A stretch of DNA of 64,000 nt from Salminus brasiliensis (GCF_030463535.1 NC_132898.1:25436662-25500661); one strand, 5' to 3'. Positions 11,430 to 24,320 are shown, counted from the stretch's first letter. The notes: generated by a model from the sequence alone, not told the origin. Numbers and translations are program-made.

Positions 11430-11710
11430 CTCCAGTAACGTCACCAGTTGGTGAATTTGCCTTCAGGAGCCGAAGTCTGAGAGAGCACAATTTGCAAATT
11501 ACACATAGATTGCGCTCTCTCTCCTCATCACTCTTAAAGCAATGTTGGCCAGCACAGGAGTCTTCCGAGTATGCTGGCAGCCTGGTAGCAGTTCGCAAAG
11601 AGGTGGCGGCTGGCTTAGCATGTATCGGAGGAGACGTGTTAGGTCCTTACCCTCCTGGTGTTGGGAGCACTACTAGTTCTAGGGGGAGTTACGAACAGGT
11701 GGGTGTCATT
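11430..11710 (+). mobile_element. tRNA-derived SINE, diverged copy
   Basis: The 3' half carries GGAGGAGACGTGTTAGGTCC, TTACCCTCCTGGTGTTGGGA and CTAGGGGGAGTTACGA, shared with the copy at 21410-21540. The 5' half is degenerate. Confidence 0.5.
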
Positions 11711-12019
11711 AGTAATTTATCCAAATCAGATGACCTCACATCAGATAAGTGTTTGTGTGTGTGCACATGTGTGTGGGAGTTAATTACGAGAAAGTCTGGG
11801 TGATATTTATTGCCCTGTGCCTGTCGTCCTTATCTGCATTCCACATGGAATGGGTGAGGGGTGTGTTTGGAGATAAAGACCCCTCTGTAAAATCCATGGA
11901 AAAGTAGAGTCACACCAGCATGGAGGTCATGTCTGCACTCATGTTTTCCCACATAGACAGCGCTGCCTAAAGTCTGGCCTATGGACCAAGGTTGCCCCCT
12001 CACCCAAAAAGTAAACAAA

Positions 12020-12235
12020 CACACACCAATCAACCACAACATTAAAACCACCTGTGTAATATTGTGTAGGTCACCCTCATGCTGCCAAAGCAGGTTTGAA
12101 CCATTGAGGCATGAACTCCACAAGATCTCAAGGTGGACTGTGCTATCTGACATTAGCAGCAGATCCTGTAAGTTGTAAGTTGGGGCACCTGACCCTGTAA
12201 CCCTGTAATGTGCTGACCACAGCATAACAGAAAAA
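12020..12235 (-). mobile_element. Tc1-like terminal fragment
   Basis: The block AACATTAAAACCACCTGTGT, then AATATTGTGTAGGTCACCCT, is the end of a common fish Tc1-like element. It is followed by sequence for a decayed transposase C-terminal region. A sister fragment starts at about 25996. Confidence 0.5.
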
Positions 12236-12513
12236 CCTCACAAGACCTGCCTGAGTTTCTGACCCAGGTTGTCTGTCTCTTAAGAATTGACTGTTTTCTT
12301 GCTGCCTCATGTATCCACCCTAAGACATATGCCTTGACAGGTGTCAGTGTTTGTTTGTGGGTATGTGAATGTTGGCATGTTCTAAACCTATAATAATAAT
12401 AACAATAATAATTATTATTATTATTAGAATGATAATAAGCTCAATTGTATGCTTTGTTGTGATTACATTAGCAGTGTGAGGAGTGATTGCCTGTCTGAAG
12501 CCGTGATTGTTGA

Positions 12514-12562
<49 letters not shown>
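12514..12562. repeat. (TG)n microsatellite
   Basis: A dinucleotide run of about 46 bp. Confidence 0.9.
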
Positions 12563-12781
12563 AGTCAATTCATTGCATTGTGAGGGCCAGTGTGTGTGCG
12601 AAAGTGTGTGGGAGTATATTTGTGTGTGAGCGCGTGGGTGGATTGTGTGTGTGTAGGAGGGTGTGTGATAGTGAGTTGCAGGTGACAGTGACCTCACTCT
12701 AATGCTAATGCAGCTCACAGCAGAAAGCCTCCCTCAGCTGCAGCAAAACAAGCAGCCTCATTATACTCCCCATCAAAAGGT

Positions 12782-12783
<2 letters not shown>

Positions 12784-12823
<40 letters not shown>
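12784..12823. repeat. (GA)n microsatellite
   Basis: An uninterrupted AG run. A second interrupted AG tract lies at 13171-13258. Confidence 0.9.
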
Positions 12824-12824
<1 letters not shown>

Positions 12825-12851
12825 GGAGGCTAAATAGACAGACAAATAGAT

Positions 12852-13165
12852 TCCCTATATGTCCTAAAGTTTGTGGACACCCCTTCTTACTTTACTTTAC
12901 TTTACTTTAAGTTTACTCTTCTTTACTCTCTACACTAAGTTGCACCCATTCCTCACACAGATGTGTAAATGCACACAGACACACAGATTGTCTTGTCCCT
13001 GTAGAGAAGTACTGCCAATAGAATAGGACATGAATCTATTGGCACCTTGTCTAATGCCAAAAATGTGGGCTAGAGGGCTATAACCCTCCCTCTCCCCCCA
13101 GTGTTAAGCTGTGGAGCAGTGGAACTGGATTTTCTGAAATGGTAGATGGTGCCCTATCCAATGCT
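12852..13165. mobile_element. MITE-family copy
   Basis: It begins CCCTATATGTCCTAAAGTTTGTGGACACC, the family terminal sequence. It contains GCCAAAAATGTGGGCTAGAGG and GTTAAGCTGTGGAGCAGTGG, which recur at 41513 and 52843. Confidence 0.55.
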
Positions 13166-13170
13166 TTGGG

Positions 13171-13198
13171 ATGAGAGAGAGAGAGAGAGAGAAAGAGC

Positions 13199-13247
<49 letters not shown>

Positions 13248-13258
13248 CGAAAGAGATA
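13171..13258. repeat. (GA)n microsatellite with AAAGAGCGA interruptions
   Basis: Two GA runs share the same GAAAGAGCGAAAGAGA interruption, which suggests duplication of the interrupted unit. Confidence 0.85.
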
Positions 13259-13989
13259 GCTGAATGGGGGGAGGGTAAGAGAGAGTGAAAGTGAGTAACA
13301 CCCTACACCAGCACCCCACTCACCCTTTCAACCCCTCCCATTAAATCCTAATTGATCAAACCAGTCAGTGTAAATAAGAGCATATTGTTTACTTAATATA
13401 GTTAAAGAATATATTAATAATAATAGCATATGATTATTATTTATATTACTTAAAATACTTAGTGTTATTTTATGTATTTTACTTCCTTTGTGTGTCACTT
13501 TATTATTAGGTGGATTAATATATGGATTATGAGTAGATATGGATGCTTAATAGAGAGAGAGAGAGGTTGAGTAAGAGAGCATCATGAATTATTCTTACTG
13601 ATCAAGCCTCCCACTCTCAGTGTCCCAAACATCAAACCCACAGCTCCTCAACGCTTCATCCACAATGACCAAATATTAGACTTAAGTAAGATTTGGTTGT
13701 GATTGACCTTCCCAAATCAAACCTTCTTAGTTTATTTCAGGTCTGAATGCAAAGGGTTTTAATCCCAGTGGATCCCAGGCTCTAATTCACTATTCCAGCA
13801 CCTAAAGCATGCCTACACTTTACATCCTACTGAGCCCGGGTTACAGCAGTAGGGCAGTGTGATGCCAAATGCCAAGGCCATGTCCGCGAAGGCATGTTAA
13901 AAAAAACTAGCAGAAACACTTTCCCATAACTTCTCCATGTTCGCATCAACAGAGCTGACCTGACGAATCTGCGCACCGCCTGTTGGAGG

Positions 13990-14031
13990 ATGGAGGAACC
14001 TTCGACTCTCACCCCTACTGTGTGGATGTGA
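13990..14031 (+). promoter_or_regulatory. Upstream ORF (14 codons including stop) ending in ATG-TGA before the GPCR start
   Basis: An ATG at 13990 opens a 13-residue frame ending at TGA 14029-14031. Its last sense codon is itself ATG, so ATGTGA forms a start-stop element. The receptor ATG at 14041 follows nine bases after the stop. Whether this lies in the mature mRNA depends on the 5' splice, which I infer near 13952. Confidence 0.4.
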
Positions 14032-14040
14032 GCAGTAAAG

Positions 14041-16820
14041 ATGGAAGCGTCCGGATTACCTCGAAGCTCCGACCTGAACGAAACAGAGCTCAACCATACG
14101 CTGGAGCATGGCCACGGCACCCACGTGCACCTGCCTCCCAGCATGCAGCTGGGCACCATGTCCAACCCTCAGTCCCGCCTGCGGGACCTGACCGGGCTGG
14201 TCGCCATGGTGACCCTAAACGCTGTGGCCCTCTTCGCCAACGCAGCGGTGCTGGCCGTGGTGCTGAAGGCACCTCACCTTAGAAAGTTTGGCTTCGTGGG
14301 CCACCTGTGCGCGGTGGACCTGCTGTGTGCTGCTCTCCTCATGCCGCTGGCCATCGTGTGCGGCTCTCCACTCTTCGCTGGCGTCATTTTCTCCGTCCTG
14401 GAGTGCCGTCTCTACGTCTTCCTCAATGCCTTTCTCATCTCCGTCTCCATCTTCACCGTGACGGTCATCAGTGTGGAACGCTACTACTACATCGTGCACC
14501 CCATGCGCTATGAGGCCAAGATGACCCCGCGGCTGGCTGCCATCGCCATGGTGCTGGTCTGGGTGGCGGCCGCCATCCTCGGGCTGGCCACCGTCTTCGG
14601 CTGGCCTGACTATGGCCGCCGGAGCTCCATTGCTGCCGTACACTGCTCACTGCACTGGAGCCACAGTGGGCACCGGCGAGTCTTCTCCATCCTCTTCTGT
14701 GTGGTCTGTTTCTGTGTGCCAGCTGCCATCATCCTGGCCGTCTATGGGAACGTGTACAAGGTGCTCTTTCATGCATACATACAGTTGTACATACCGGAAG
14801 CAGTGGAGAACTTCCTCTGTTAAAGGCCTTCAGTTTGTGGCAGTAACATAAAAAAACTTAACAACAATGCTAAATTCTGATAGCATCTCTATGGGATTTC
14901 TAATAGTAAGTTAGCACAAAGCTAATATTACTGCATATGAACATGTTTTACCCCTTCTAGAGCATGAAAACCTTTCGGATATCAAAATTTGATCAGTTTC
15001 CAAATTATGTTGATTGTTCATCAAATGTGTAAGTTTAGGTCCCAAAGGCCTAACCAGCGGGAAAGCATGTGTGGCTCTATCTATCTACAGGGGGGAAATT
15101 CCTGATTGGACAATTTTCCATTGGGAATTTCCAGATCTCAGCTCATTTGTTTCCATCTAAAATCTTAACAATGAAATAAGAGCATTACTACACAAATAGC
15201 AGTTTTAGGGGTTGATTTGTTTGCCCACTTATTTTGGATGTCTTTGTTAATAAACCCCAATTTACTCATTTCTAGTTTCCTAGAAATGTCATATTGTCAT
15301 ATTGTCATAGAGTCATATTGTACCATATTGTTCTAGTTCTGATTTATTAGCTTACAGACTAAAGCCGGGGTTACGTCTCAAACCAGTTGGAGCATATTAA
15401 CGTTTGATTTTTTCAACCTGTTTCTGAGCATAATCTACTAGTGGTCAGCGGCTCTGTATCTGTATGGGTCCAATCAATGGCCAATGAAAATAGAGCCAAA
15501 AAGTTGCATTTTCAGGCAGTTGTTAGGCAGTTTCTAAGTTTACGTTGCAGTGCAGGTGCAGCAGCTACATTCTAGTACATGTCTGATCTTGCAGCACTAT
15601 TTAAGGTGGAATGGAAATTCGTAAAAGAAACCAACATCTCTCTTGTACATAACGTAGCCTTCAACACGTGCTGTGCTACCCACCTTCAACTCACTCTGCA
15701 GTCTGTACAGACCTGGCAGACGTTTCCCAACCTATGAGCTCACCTTTCTTTTGTTTTGGGTCAGCGGTGCAAATGGTGGCACAAATCTGTGACTCCTTGG
15801 TAACACGAGGCACACATATTTTCGGCCATATTTGGTTCGGTCCGGTCCGGTTTAGTGTGTGATGGAACTTTTTTGGGGAAAATCAGCAAAACTCAGTTGG
15901 GAAGTGTAAGATACCCAGTCTTTTTTATAATATGCTATGGTTTTAGTTCTATAGTGTACCCAATGCTTCACAGGGGAGAGGGAGGGCCATCCTACCCCCT
16001 CAGAGAGAGCAAGTCGGGATGGGAAAAAGGGAAACTTCAATTCTGTCCAACTAATCACGTTAATCACACTTCAGGCCTTTGTTTGTTTGTTTGTTTGTTT
16101 GTTTATTGATTTATTTATTTGTTTATGAAAAACTTTTTACTGGTGTTTGATTAAACTTGTAATGCATGGCAACAAACCTGTGTTATCTTAACTTATCTCA
16201 TCCTTTCTCTCCTTAAGGTGGCTCATACGGCTGCCCGGCAGAGAGGGCCTCTACCCAGCTGGGTGACCGCAACGCCCCGTCCCAAAAGGCGTTCTGACTC
16301 CGTCAATAGCCAGACAACCATTATCACCACCAGCTCAAGTGCCAGGAGGGCAGGCCACGCCCCCCGCAGGCCCAGAAGGGCACTTGTGGGTGGTAAAGCG
16401 GCCCTCACCCTGGCCGTCATCGTGGGTCAGTTCGTGCTCTGCTGGTTGCCCTACTTCGCCTTTCACCTGCACCTGTCACTGGGCTTTTCCCACAGCACTT
16501 CAGACGAGGCAGAGGGACCCGTGACCTGGCTGGCGTACTCCTCCTTTGCAGTCAACCCCTTTTTCTATGGCTTGCTGAACCGGCAGATCCGAGAGGAGCT
16601 GTGTAAAATGATGTGCTGCTGCCGCTCTCCGGGCAGACCAGTGCGACCCCCTGCCGCCTCCGGACATGAGCCTTCTGCCCACGAGGACTTTCTGCACTTC
16701 CTGAACCGGAGCACCTCTGTGGACGGGACGAGGAGCAGTTTCCATACAGCAACCCCCAGAACTACGCTGGACCAAACTGGCTTCAGGATACCAGGACAGA
16801 TCCCTGAGGAAGTCACTTAG
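14041..16820 (+). CDS. gpr61: Orphan class A GPCR of the GPR61/GPR62 pair, GPR61-like, complete, two coding exons
   Basis: Exons are 14041-14760 and 16218-16820, 440 residues against about 451 in human GPR61. The N-terminus has two N-glycosylation sequons (N13, N18). Seven membrane segments carry class A marks: VDLL in TM2, C122 and C202 for the disulphide, VERYYY (146-148 in place of DRY), CWLPY (315-319) and NPFFY (353-357). C373-C375 may be palmitoylated. The tail end FRIPGQIPEEV and the loop QRGPLPSW match human GPR61 rather than GPR62. The intron splits the third intracellular side at NVYK|VAHTAA. The donor AAG|GTGCTC is weak, but joining there restores the expected sequence. From memory, the human receptor couples constitutively to Gs/cAMP and is brain-enriched. 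Confidence 0.88.
14761..16217 (+). other. Intron of the GPR61-like gene
   Basis: About 1.46 kb between the weak donor GTGCTC and the acceptor CTCCTTAAG. It includes a (GTTT)n/(TTTA)n stretch at about 16079-16125. I see nothing else coding in it. Confidence 0.7.
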
Positions 16821-19800
16821 ACTATGATTGCACTGATTCAAATAGGAGGTGTTCACACTGGATTCAGACCTGAAGTATTCAAATCAGATTCAATTTAGAA
16901 TTCCATCCAACTTTATTTACTTGAGATCTCTGAAGGTGTCGGGCTGTGATTACACTGATTTATCTCTGAAGAGTCTAAATTGAAACTGAATTTGAAGTGT
17001 TTACATTGGAGACCAAATCTAAGGTGTTTTAACACCAAATTGTATTCAAATTGTTAAAATCCGATATAAATCTGAGATGCTTGAATTGGTTTAACAGTAA
17101 AAAAACAAAAAAATTCAAACTGGATAAAAATCAGAAGTGTTTGTAATATTGTCTTCTTTGACATAAATTCCTGGCTTACTTCAGAGAAATCCAATAAATG
17201 TGGGAAAAAATCTAAATTTGTGGGTTTATACGATCTTTTTCTTGGACTAAAAGGAAAAGAAGTGAAAATATATTTTCCATCTGTGACCAGATACCCAAAG
17301 TATCTAATCAACTGAATTTTCTGTGAAAGAACATTTGCCCTCTCTATTGTATCAGCTATGTATAGATATTGGTATGTAACAACTTGTTAAAATAATGGAT
17401 CCAGATCCATTATTTTATGATTCAGAAATTTCACAAACAATCTTTGTAGACATGGTCCAATCTGGGCCTGAACTTTTCTCCTTTCTAATTCCCTAATGAA
17501 GTGATTAAAAACAACAGGCATTCGTTTGATATGTGAAAAAAAGACTAAGCCAGGTAGTCAGGATGTTTGAGCTCAACCTCAAATACTCAGGGCTGTTCAT
17601 TTTATTGGACATCAGGAGTTACAGCTTATGAGAGAACTGATCCATGCTCTGCTCACAAATGCATCCTTTTATTTACGTAATGAGAAACTGTAGCACGTTA
17701 CCAGACTACAAAGAGACTGCAGAGGGTTATTCATTTCAATCTTAAATTTTTACTGCAGGTTAAAAAGTTGGGTTCAAATCTGAAATAAAAAAATTAAATA
17801 TTCAAATGAATCAAATATGAAATGTTCAAATCAGGTTCATATCTAAAATGTTTAAACCTGAATCAAATCCGAAATATTTCAGACTGCATCACATTTTAAC
17901 TTTAATCAAATCTGAAATATTCAAATAACATTTTTTCAAGTTATTCAAGTTATTTTTTAATATGTTTATTCTTGACTAGCTTGTTTATCCTTGTAATCAC
18001 CACTATGATAGGATGCATTTGTTACATTTGAGTTTGTTGAACTAAAAATAGTATGAGAAAATGTTATATTTTTCATACTAAAAGTATATAGAAGTTCAAT
18101 TCATTCAAAAATGTAATTCAACATGTTAAAGCACCTATTTTATTTGCAGTGTGGGAGGAGCTTTACTGTCTAGGGTTTTTTCACAGTGAGATTGAGAAAA
18201 TGTTCTCCAAAAAAAAGAGATGTGCGACTGTATGTAAGAGCATGCCTTCACTGACTGCCTTAACAAACACCTGAGCGATTGTCCAGCCTACTTGTTATAC
18301 CCCTTTAAAATCCATCCACTTTATTAGTATTTATTTACACATGTACATTTCCTCAGTTTTGCTACAATTCTATAATTCTATCAGTGTCTCGTTTCACACA
18401 GTTGCACAGTAACACATATCTGGTGTTGTTTTATAAAACAAGGCATTTATGGAACTTAACAGACACGTTTCTGACTGAGAAACTCTTTTGTTATTGGACG
18501 TTTGATTTCTCTGTACATTATCGGGTCTTTATTTATTGTGTAAAGCGATATTTATTTGAAAAACTCAAGTGCAAATGCTTTGGTCATCTGTTTCTGGCAC
18601 ATCTGCTGCACCTCAACGTCTCTTACTTTAGCTACAGGTGCAACAATCAACTCTGAAATGAAGCTCCGCTCTCCTGTTTCACCTCTAAATAAATGTGACG
18701 TAGTCTCTACAGTGTGGACTGTTTGGAAAGGAGTAGGTCATGGGCTGGAAATGTGTGGACTAAAGCCTCGCCGTCCATCCTGCCTCGTCAGTTCTCAAAA
18801 CACTCTTTCATTGGCCTTTAATCTACTGCATATACGTCATGTTGGATTCTGCCATACATCACCATACGATACAATGCAATACTGCAACATAGTACAATGC
18901 TTGACTTGTTCTCTGCCAAGCTGTGGATAGGTTTCACACATTGTTCGTGCATGACCTTGGAATTTCTCAATGACTTCATCACTTCATGGTGAGTCAAAGT
19001 CCAAGCTATTTAAAGAGCCCATATTTTGAATTATTCTCGATTAACAAACCAAAAACAGTCATAAATAATTTGAACATTCTCCATGTTCAGGCTGTTTTCC
19101 TTACTGTGGCTTTAAGGCTGGAGAGTACCCTTGATGGTTGCATTGTGTATCCTGCATTTGTTTGCTGCATCCGTTTTGCACACCCTCAGAAATTAGAATG
19201 GCTACGCAAGAACGGTAGCAGCATCCAATATACGAAACGTTTTGAAGAAAAGCTGTGTAACCATAGACATATATAGCTAGCTAGATGCACTTTGCTGCAA
19301 TACGTCAGTGAGTCCGCCATATTGCTTCTAAACAAATACAAGGAAACAGGGAGCTGTGGCAGTTAGTGTGCTTTCTGTATATTTATAACAGTGAAAGGAT
19401 ACAGTTTTTACTAAAAATGGAAATAAATATTTTAAAAATATATATAGTTCAGTATGAATAGTATGGAATATTATTCAATTGTAATACAGTGTGAAGTGTG
19501 ATGTAGTAGTAGTACAACAATATGCAGTATAGTACAGCATATTAGTATTAGCCTTTAAATGAAAAAGAAGAAGTCTAATAAATAATATAATAAAAATAAT
19601 GATGAGTTGTATAATAATATTCGAGAATAATAAAGCTGCACAAAAAAGCTGCACATGTATTAGGCACCTGGAAGAGCTTGTTTTCCATTATATGGACCCT
19701 TTACTTTGTTGAGATGAGACTAAAAACAACCGCTTTGATACATATTATCTGTATTTTAATCAAAACTTTTGCTTCAGTAAATGTTTTATGATGCATAAAC

Positions 19801-20006
19801 CTGGCCAAATGATCCACAATGATCTGGAGTAAAAGAAAATGTGAATATGAAAAAACTGACCAACGTATTTTCATATACCTACCTATTCAGTCAACATCTC
19901 TAGCCTCTCATTTTTGTACTTTTTGTGCAAAAAACATTTGATACCATTGAATTTAAATATGACAGCACTAACTGTGCAATGCAGTATTACTATAATTCTA
20001 TAATGT

Positions 20007-20012
<6 letters not shown>

Positions 20013-20082
<70 letters not shown>
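20013..20082. repeat. (TA)n microsatellite
   Basis: An uninterrupted TA/AT run of about 70 bp. Confidence 0.9.
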
Positions 20083-20087
<5 letters not shown>

Positions 20088-21409
20088 GGTCGCAAGTTCA
20101 AATCCTAAGCCTAATAGTGTGGAAAAGAGTGGAAAAGGTTGTTTTTCATTAAATGCACCCTTTAACTCCAAGATAACTATTAGTTATTATCATTGTTTCA
20201 TAGTTAGTGATGTAATAAATTACATTTGGAGGCAGGTTACATTACAGTCTGCCCTGAGATTTTCCGTTTACTTCAATGTAAAAAAATGATAGCAATAATA
20301 ATAATAAGGTAAAAATACTTCATGATTAGTTTTTTCCATAAAACATGATCACATTCAGGTTCTGATAAATCTCCTGCTTAAAAAACTCAAAACCCAAGTC
20401 AGATATAAATGTAATTCGTTATATAAGAAACTATGTAAACAATTATGCAATTCCATTTAAAAATGATGTAATATAAAATGAATGCATGGCAAAAGTGCAT
20501 TAATAACTCATTACGGCATTAATTACATTGACCCTGATCTCTGACACTAAATACAAAATCTGAGGAGATAACAGAGGTACTGTAATTATGGTCGCTACTG
20601 TGCTCTTAAATAAACCCAACATTAACAGTAGATAACATCATCCAGTTCACCAAGTTCAGCTCATATTCATTTACATCTGCCGTGTCCGAGTAGAGGATTT
20701 AGGAGGAGTCTTGAGTCTTGGCCCTGTTCTGCACTTATATAAGAGAAAATCTGCTGAGGAACAGCTGTTGGAGCAGCAGGCCGATGTGCTCGCACACTCA
20801 AATGGGATGCGATGGGGTAAACACACACTACCTCCTCTCCATCGTGTGATATTACAGGTCAGGATGACACACTTTTATACAGCATGTTCTAGAGCAGGCC
20901 AAAGACCTTGACCCAACATCCGTGAGAACTGCCCAGAAAAAAACGCTTCTGTGAATTCAGTTACAGTGAAATTCCTTCTGTTTCCAATGAAATACAACCC
21001 AGTTAGAATTTAGCATTCGTTCTTATATCTGATTTCAACTTTCCCTGTTGGGATGAGACTGAAAACAACTGCTTTGTTGCATATTGTACATTGTAAACTT
21101 TGATTCTGTAAATATTCTATGATGAATAAGCCTGTACAAATGATCCAAAATGGAGTAAAATCCTTTTTATGATATCACAAAAACTGACCAAAGATATTCA
21201 GTCAACAGCTCCACCCTCTTATTTTTGTAATTTTGTGCAAAAATAACTTTTGATACCATTGAATTGAAATGACTAACTGTGCAATCATGTATTATTACTA
21301 TAATTTTATAGTGTAAACGGAATATATATATATATATATATATCTCCCAAGCTAGCACAATTGTCCGTGCACTCTTCCCTCATCACTTCTATTTGATTTT
21401 GGCTGGTCT

Positions 21410-21540
21410 GTTAGCTGGTGCGGTGGCTTTGCTTGGAGAAGTGTTAAGCCCTTACCCTCTAATTGTCAGGTGCATTGCTAGAGCAAGGGGTTGCTACAAA
21501 CAGCTGGGTTAATTGGCAGTACCAAATTGAGAGAAAAAGA
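21410..21540 (+). mobile_element. SINE 3' half
   Basis: It shares GAAGTGTTAAGCCCTTACCC and AGCAAGGGGTTGCTACAAAC with the SINE at 11430-11710. The tRNA-like head is missing. Confidence 0.45.
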
Positions 21541-21594
21541 AAAAATGTGATCTTTTTTTTTTTTTTATTTAAATAAAAAGAGAAAAAAAACATA

Positions 21595-21897
21595 ATACCA
21601 GGTGTGGGCTAGAGGGGTATAAAGCCCCCTATCAGTGCTTCATCCCCCTTTTGGGATGAGTTTAGTAGTTGAGAATGAGGTGAGGTGGTGATCATCCAAC
21701 ATCCTGACCCCACTAACGCTCTTATGGCTGAATGCAATGAAATCCTCACAGCAATGCTTCAAAATCTAGTAAAAAGTCTTCTTCCCTGGACAGTAGAGAC
21801 AGTTACTCTGACAAAAGCAGGAGAAACTCTTTTTAATACCCTTGATTATAGAAGAAAAAGGAATGAGTAGGTGTCCCAAAACTTTTGTCCATATAGT
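21595..21897. mobile_element. MITE-family copy
   Basis: It contains GGTGTGGGCTAGAGGGGTAT, CATCCAACATCCTGACCCCA and CTGGACAGTAGAGACAGTTA. It ends in GGTGTCCCAAAACTTTTGTC then CATATAG, the family terminal repeat. Close relatives lie at 41513, 52843 and 58603. Confidence 0.65.
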
Positions 21898-22366
21898 TTG
21901 GCCTTTTAATTGCAAAAGATAAAAGGAGGTCAGATAATATTCATGTAGAAAATAAACTATGGCACAAATGTTATAAGCAGACCTCATCTGTACATTGTCC
22001 TAGCTGAACTAAGGGGAACACACAGAGAAGAGGACAAACTGTCAGATTAGTCAATTACTGAGATCATTCCATCCTCCAATATCCCACAATGCCATCTGTG
22101 TGTGATACAACTAGCAAAGCTAACTAGCTATATCAGCCTGGTCCGGCTTGAATTCCAGAAAAGGTTCATTTAAAAGTAATTTATCTTGGATTTATATGGA
22201 GAGCCTGTGCTGGAATCATCATGGGATGAAGATATGTCCTGTTCTGTGCTTTAGGTTTCTAAATATTGCAAACATTCAGTGATTAAAACATTAATCCAAC
22301 AGTATTACATCACTAGATTCCACCCACTGCAGCTAAGCCAAGAGGTAAACTCAGCTGGCCCTAATG

Positions 22367-22370
<4 letters not shown>

Positions 22371-22408
<38 letters not shown>
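22371..22408. repeat. (CA)n microsatellite
   Basis: A CA run of about 38 bp. Confidence 0.9.
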
Positions 22409-22411
<3 letters not shown>

Positions 22412-22519
22412 CCAGCCATCTGCCTGGTGGTGACATAGAATCCATTAGCTTCTTCATATACCAGCGTATCTAAACGCAGCATGGAGACAGGATGCTGTGC
22501 TGTTGTTATCACAAGATGT

Positions 22520-22623
<104 letters not shown>

Positions 22624-22820
22624 TTCTTCCCATCCTCTTCAGTAATATAATAATGATTGACCTAATTGATAACTGCTATTATTGTGTTCTATTATGACAT
22701 ATTAACTATATGTTAAAATATTACAAGAGGTAAAATACTTTTATCATTACATTTTACTTACCTTATCGCCTTCCAAATATAATCACCTCTGGATTCTGCA
22801 TGTTACTGTATAAAAATGTC

Positions 22821-23170
22821 ATTCTGGATATTAATGTTATTATAACTTATTTCTAGATATAAATTTTATTACAACTTTATTCTAAATATGAATTCATTAG
22901 AACTTCATTCTGGATATTAATTTAATTACAATGTCTTTCCGCATATTAATTGTATTACAACTTCATTCTGGATATTAATTTATATCAACTTTACTCTGGA
23001 TATTTTTGCTAGAACGGTTTGCTATATTATGTGTATTTGGGATATTAATGTTATTAGAACTTTATTCTAAATATTATGTAATTAGAATTTCATTCTGGAT
23101 ATTAATCTGTAAAATCTTTATTCTGGATATTAATTTATGAGAACTTCACTCTTATTATTAATTTATACAA
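22821..23170. repeat. 29-bp AT-rich minisatellite, about 11-12 copies
   Basis: A core like ATTCTGGATATTAAT with a following TTATTAGAACTT block recurs at 22821, 22850, 22879, 22907, 22936, 22965, about 22993, then 23063, 23092, 23120 and 23149. One interval near 23020-23040 is longer. Copies have diverged by point changes, and there is no spacer structure. Confidence 0.8.
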
Positions 23171-24179
23171 TTATACAATATATAATTTATATTATATATT
23201 TTTTTAAGTGGAAGAAACTTCTTTGTGGGGACTTTTGTGACTGCACGATGTGAAGTATGTGTGTAATGCATGCTGGGCTGATTGTAGTGTGGAAAATTAT
23301 TTTGTGATGCAAATTATTTTAATCCCAAAACTATTCAATCCTGCACGTCAAAACACAGTAACACACAGAATAATAATTTTAAGCTTTGTAGCACAGAAGC
23401 ACTGAATTGTACTACATTGCATTAAATTTGCCTCCAAATGAAAAACATTATATCAGCCTAGTTTTACCTGTGACTCACTTTTGATGTGATATGTTTTAAT
23501 CATGTGATTTTCAGTGGATCACATCATTTAAGAGGAAGAGATGTCACCGCACAAATTGAGAGACAAAGAAGAAGTGCAATATTTCCTCCGATTTATTCCC
23601 TAAGCCGGCCGATGGGGCTATAAATAGAAGGTCAAGGATGATCTGCTAATGGCAGCGGTGGTTGGACAGGAACAGCTTTAAAAGCATATTGTGAAATCCT
23701 CTGAACACGGCAGAGCATTTTCCACATTATCCCAGCCCTGAGGAGATTGGAGAGTGACGTAATCAGCTCCTCTGTTTGTGCAGTGTTGTTCTGCAGACTC
23801 TGGTCTTTGTGTTTTGGGTCAGAAGTGTGTTGTTGTGTTGCTGATGGGCACTCCGCTAAGTGGTCATTTGCCTTTATGCAGAGCTGACAGGCCGGCACCA
23901 ATCTCTAAACCATTTGTCATGTTAACTATCATGTAAAGCTTTTTCCAGCATCTACAGTCTCACTGCAGTGCACTTCTGAGGCTCCACCATATCTGCATAT
24001 GTGATTCAGTTGGGTTTCTAACTGTGGATTATGGAGTTATTGTAGATGCAAAATCTGAATGTGAACATTCATACTCTGAATTCGTAGCAAACGGATGGTT
24101 TGCAAAAAGCAATTTAATCTCTGAAACAAGAGTGTATGCCTGAACACCTAAAATTCAAAATGTTGTTAACATAAAATCC

Positions 24180-24320
24180 ATTTCTGGGGCACCTGAGTGG
24201 CTCCAGAAGTTAAATCCTGGTGATCCCACAGCCATCCATAAGTCCCAAAGCCCATTATCAGCTTCACTCTCTCTAGGTGGGTCAGGCGGCCCTCCTTCTC
24301 TCCTATCAGTCCTATCACAC
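24180..24320 (+). mobile_element. SINE copy
   Basis: GGGGCACCTGAGTGGCTCCA is tRNA-like, and CAGCTTCACTCTCTCTAGGT then GGGTCAG corresponds to the body of the SINE at 10095. Confidence 0.45.

Larger units (their letters stand above)
7562..13950. other. Non-coding stretch with transposon fragments and microsatellites
   Basis: This holds a (TTA)n tract near 7622, a (CA)n tract near 8048, a degenerate three-copy repeat (8380-8880), a deleted Tc1-like copy (about 9755-10075), a SINE and an L2-like tail (10100-10995), another SINE (about 11430-11710), a Tc1-related fragment (about 12020-12235), (TG)n near 12516, (GA)n at 12784 and 13171, and an inverted-repeat-element fragment (about 12852-13165). 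No host gene is recognised. Confidence 0.6.

Noticed and set aside
13983-14282. An overlapping frame at the start of the GPCR exon
   Set aside because: It opens on a non-ATG codon, resembles no protein, and the +1 frame encodes the receptor.
14215-14643. A 142-codon antisense open frame
   Set aside because: It is the shadow of the GC-rich GPCR exon. The sense strand carries a full receptor.
18384-19276. Three overlapping plus-strand open frames of about 90-120 codons
   Set aside because: They lie in AT-rich sequence, resemble nothing I know, and have no splice or promoter support.
22821-23170. CRISPR-like repeat spacing of 29 bp
   Set aside because: The repeats are contiguous and degenerate with no unique spacers, and the genome is a vertebrate one.
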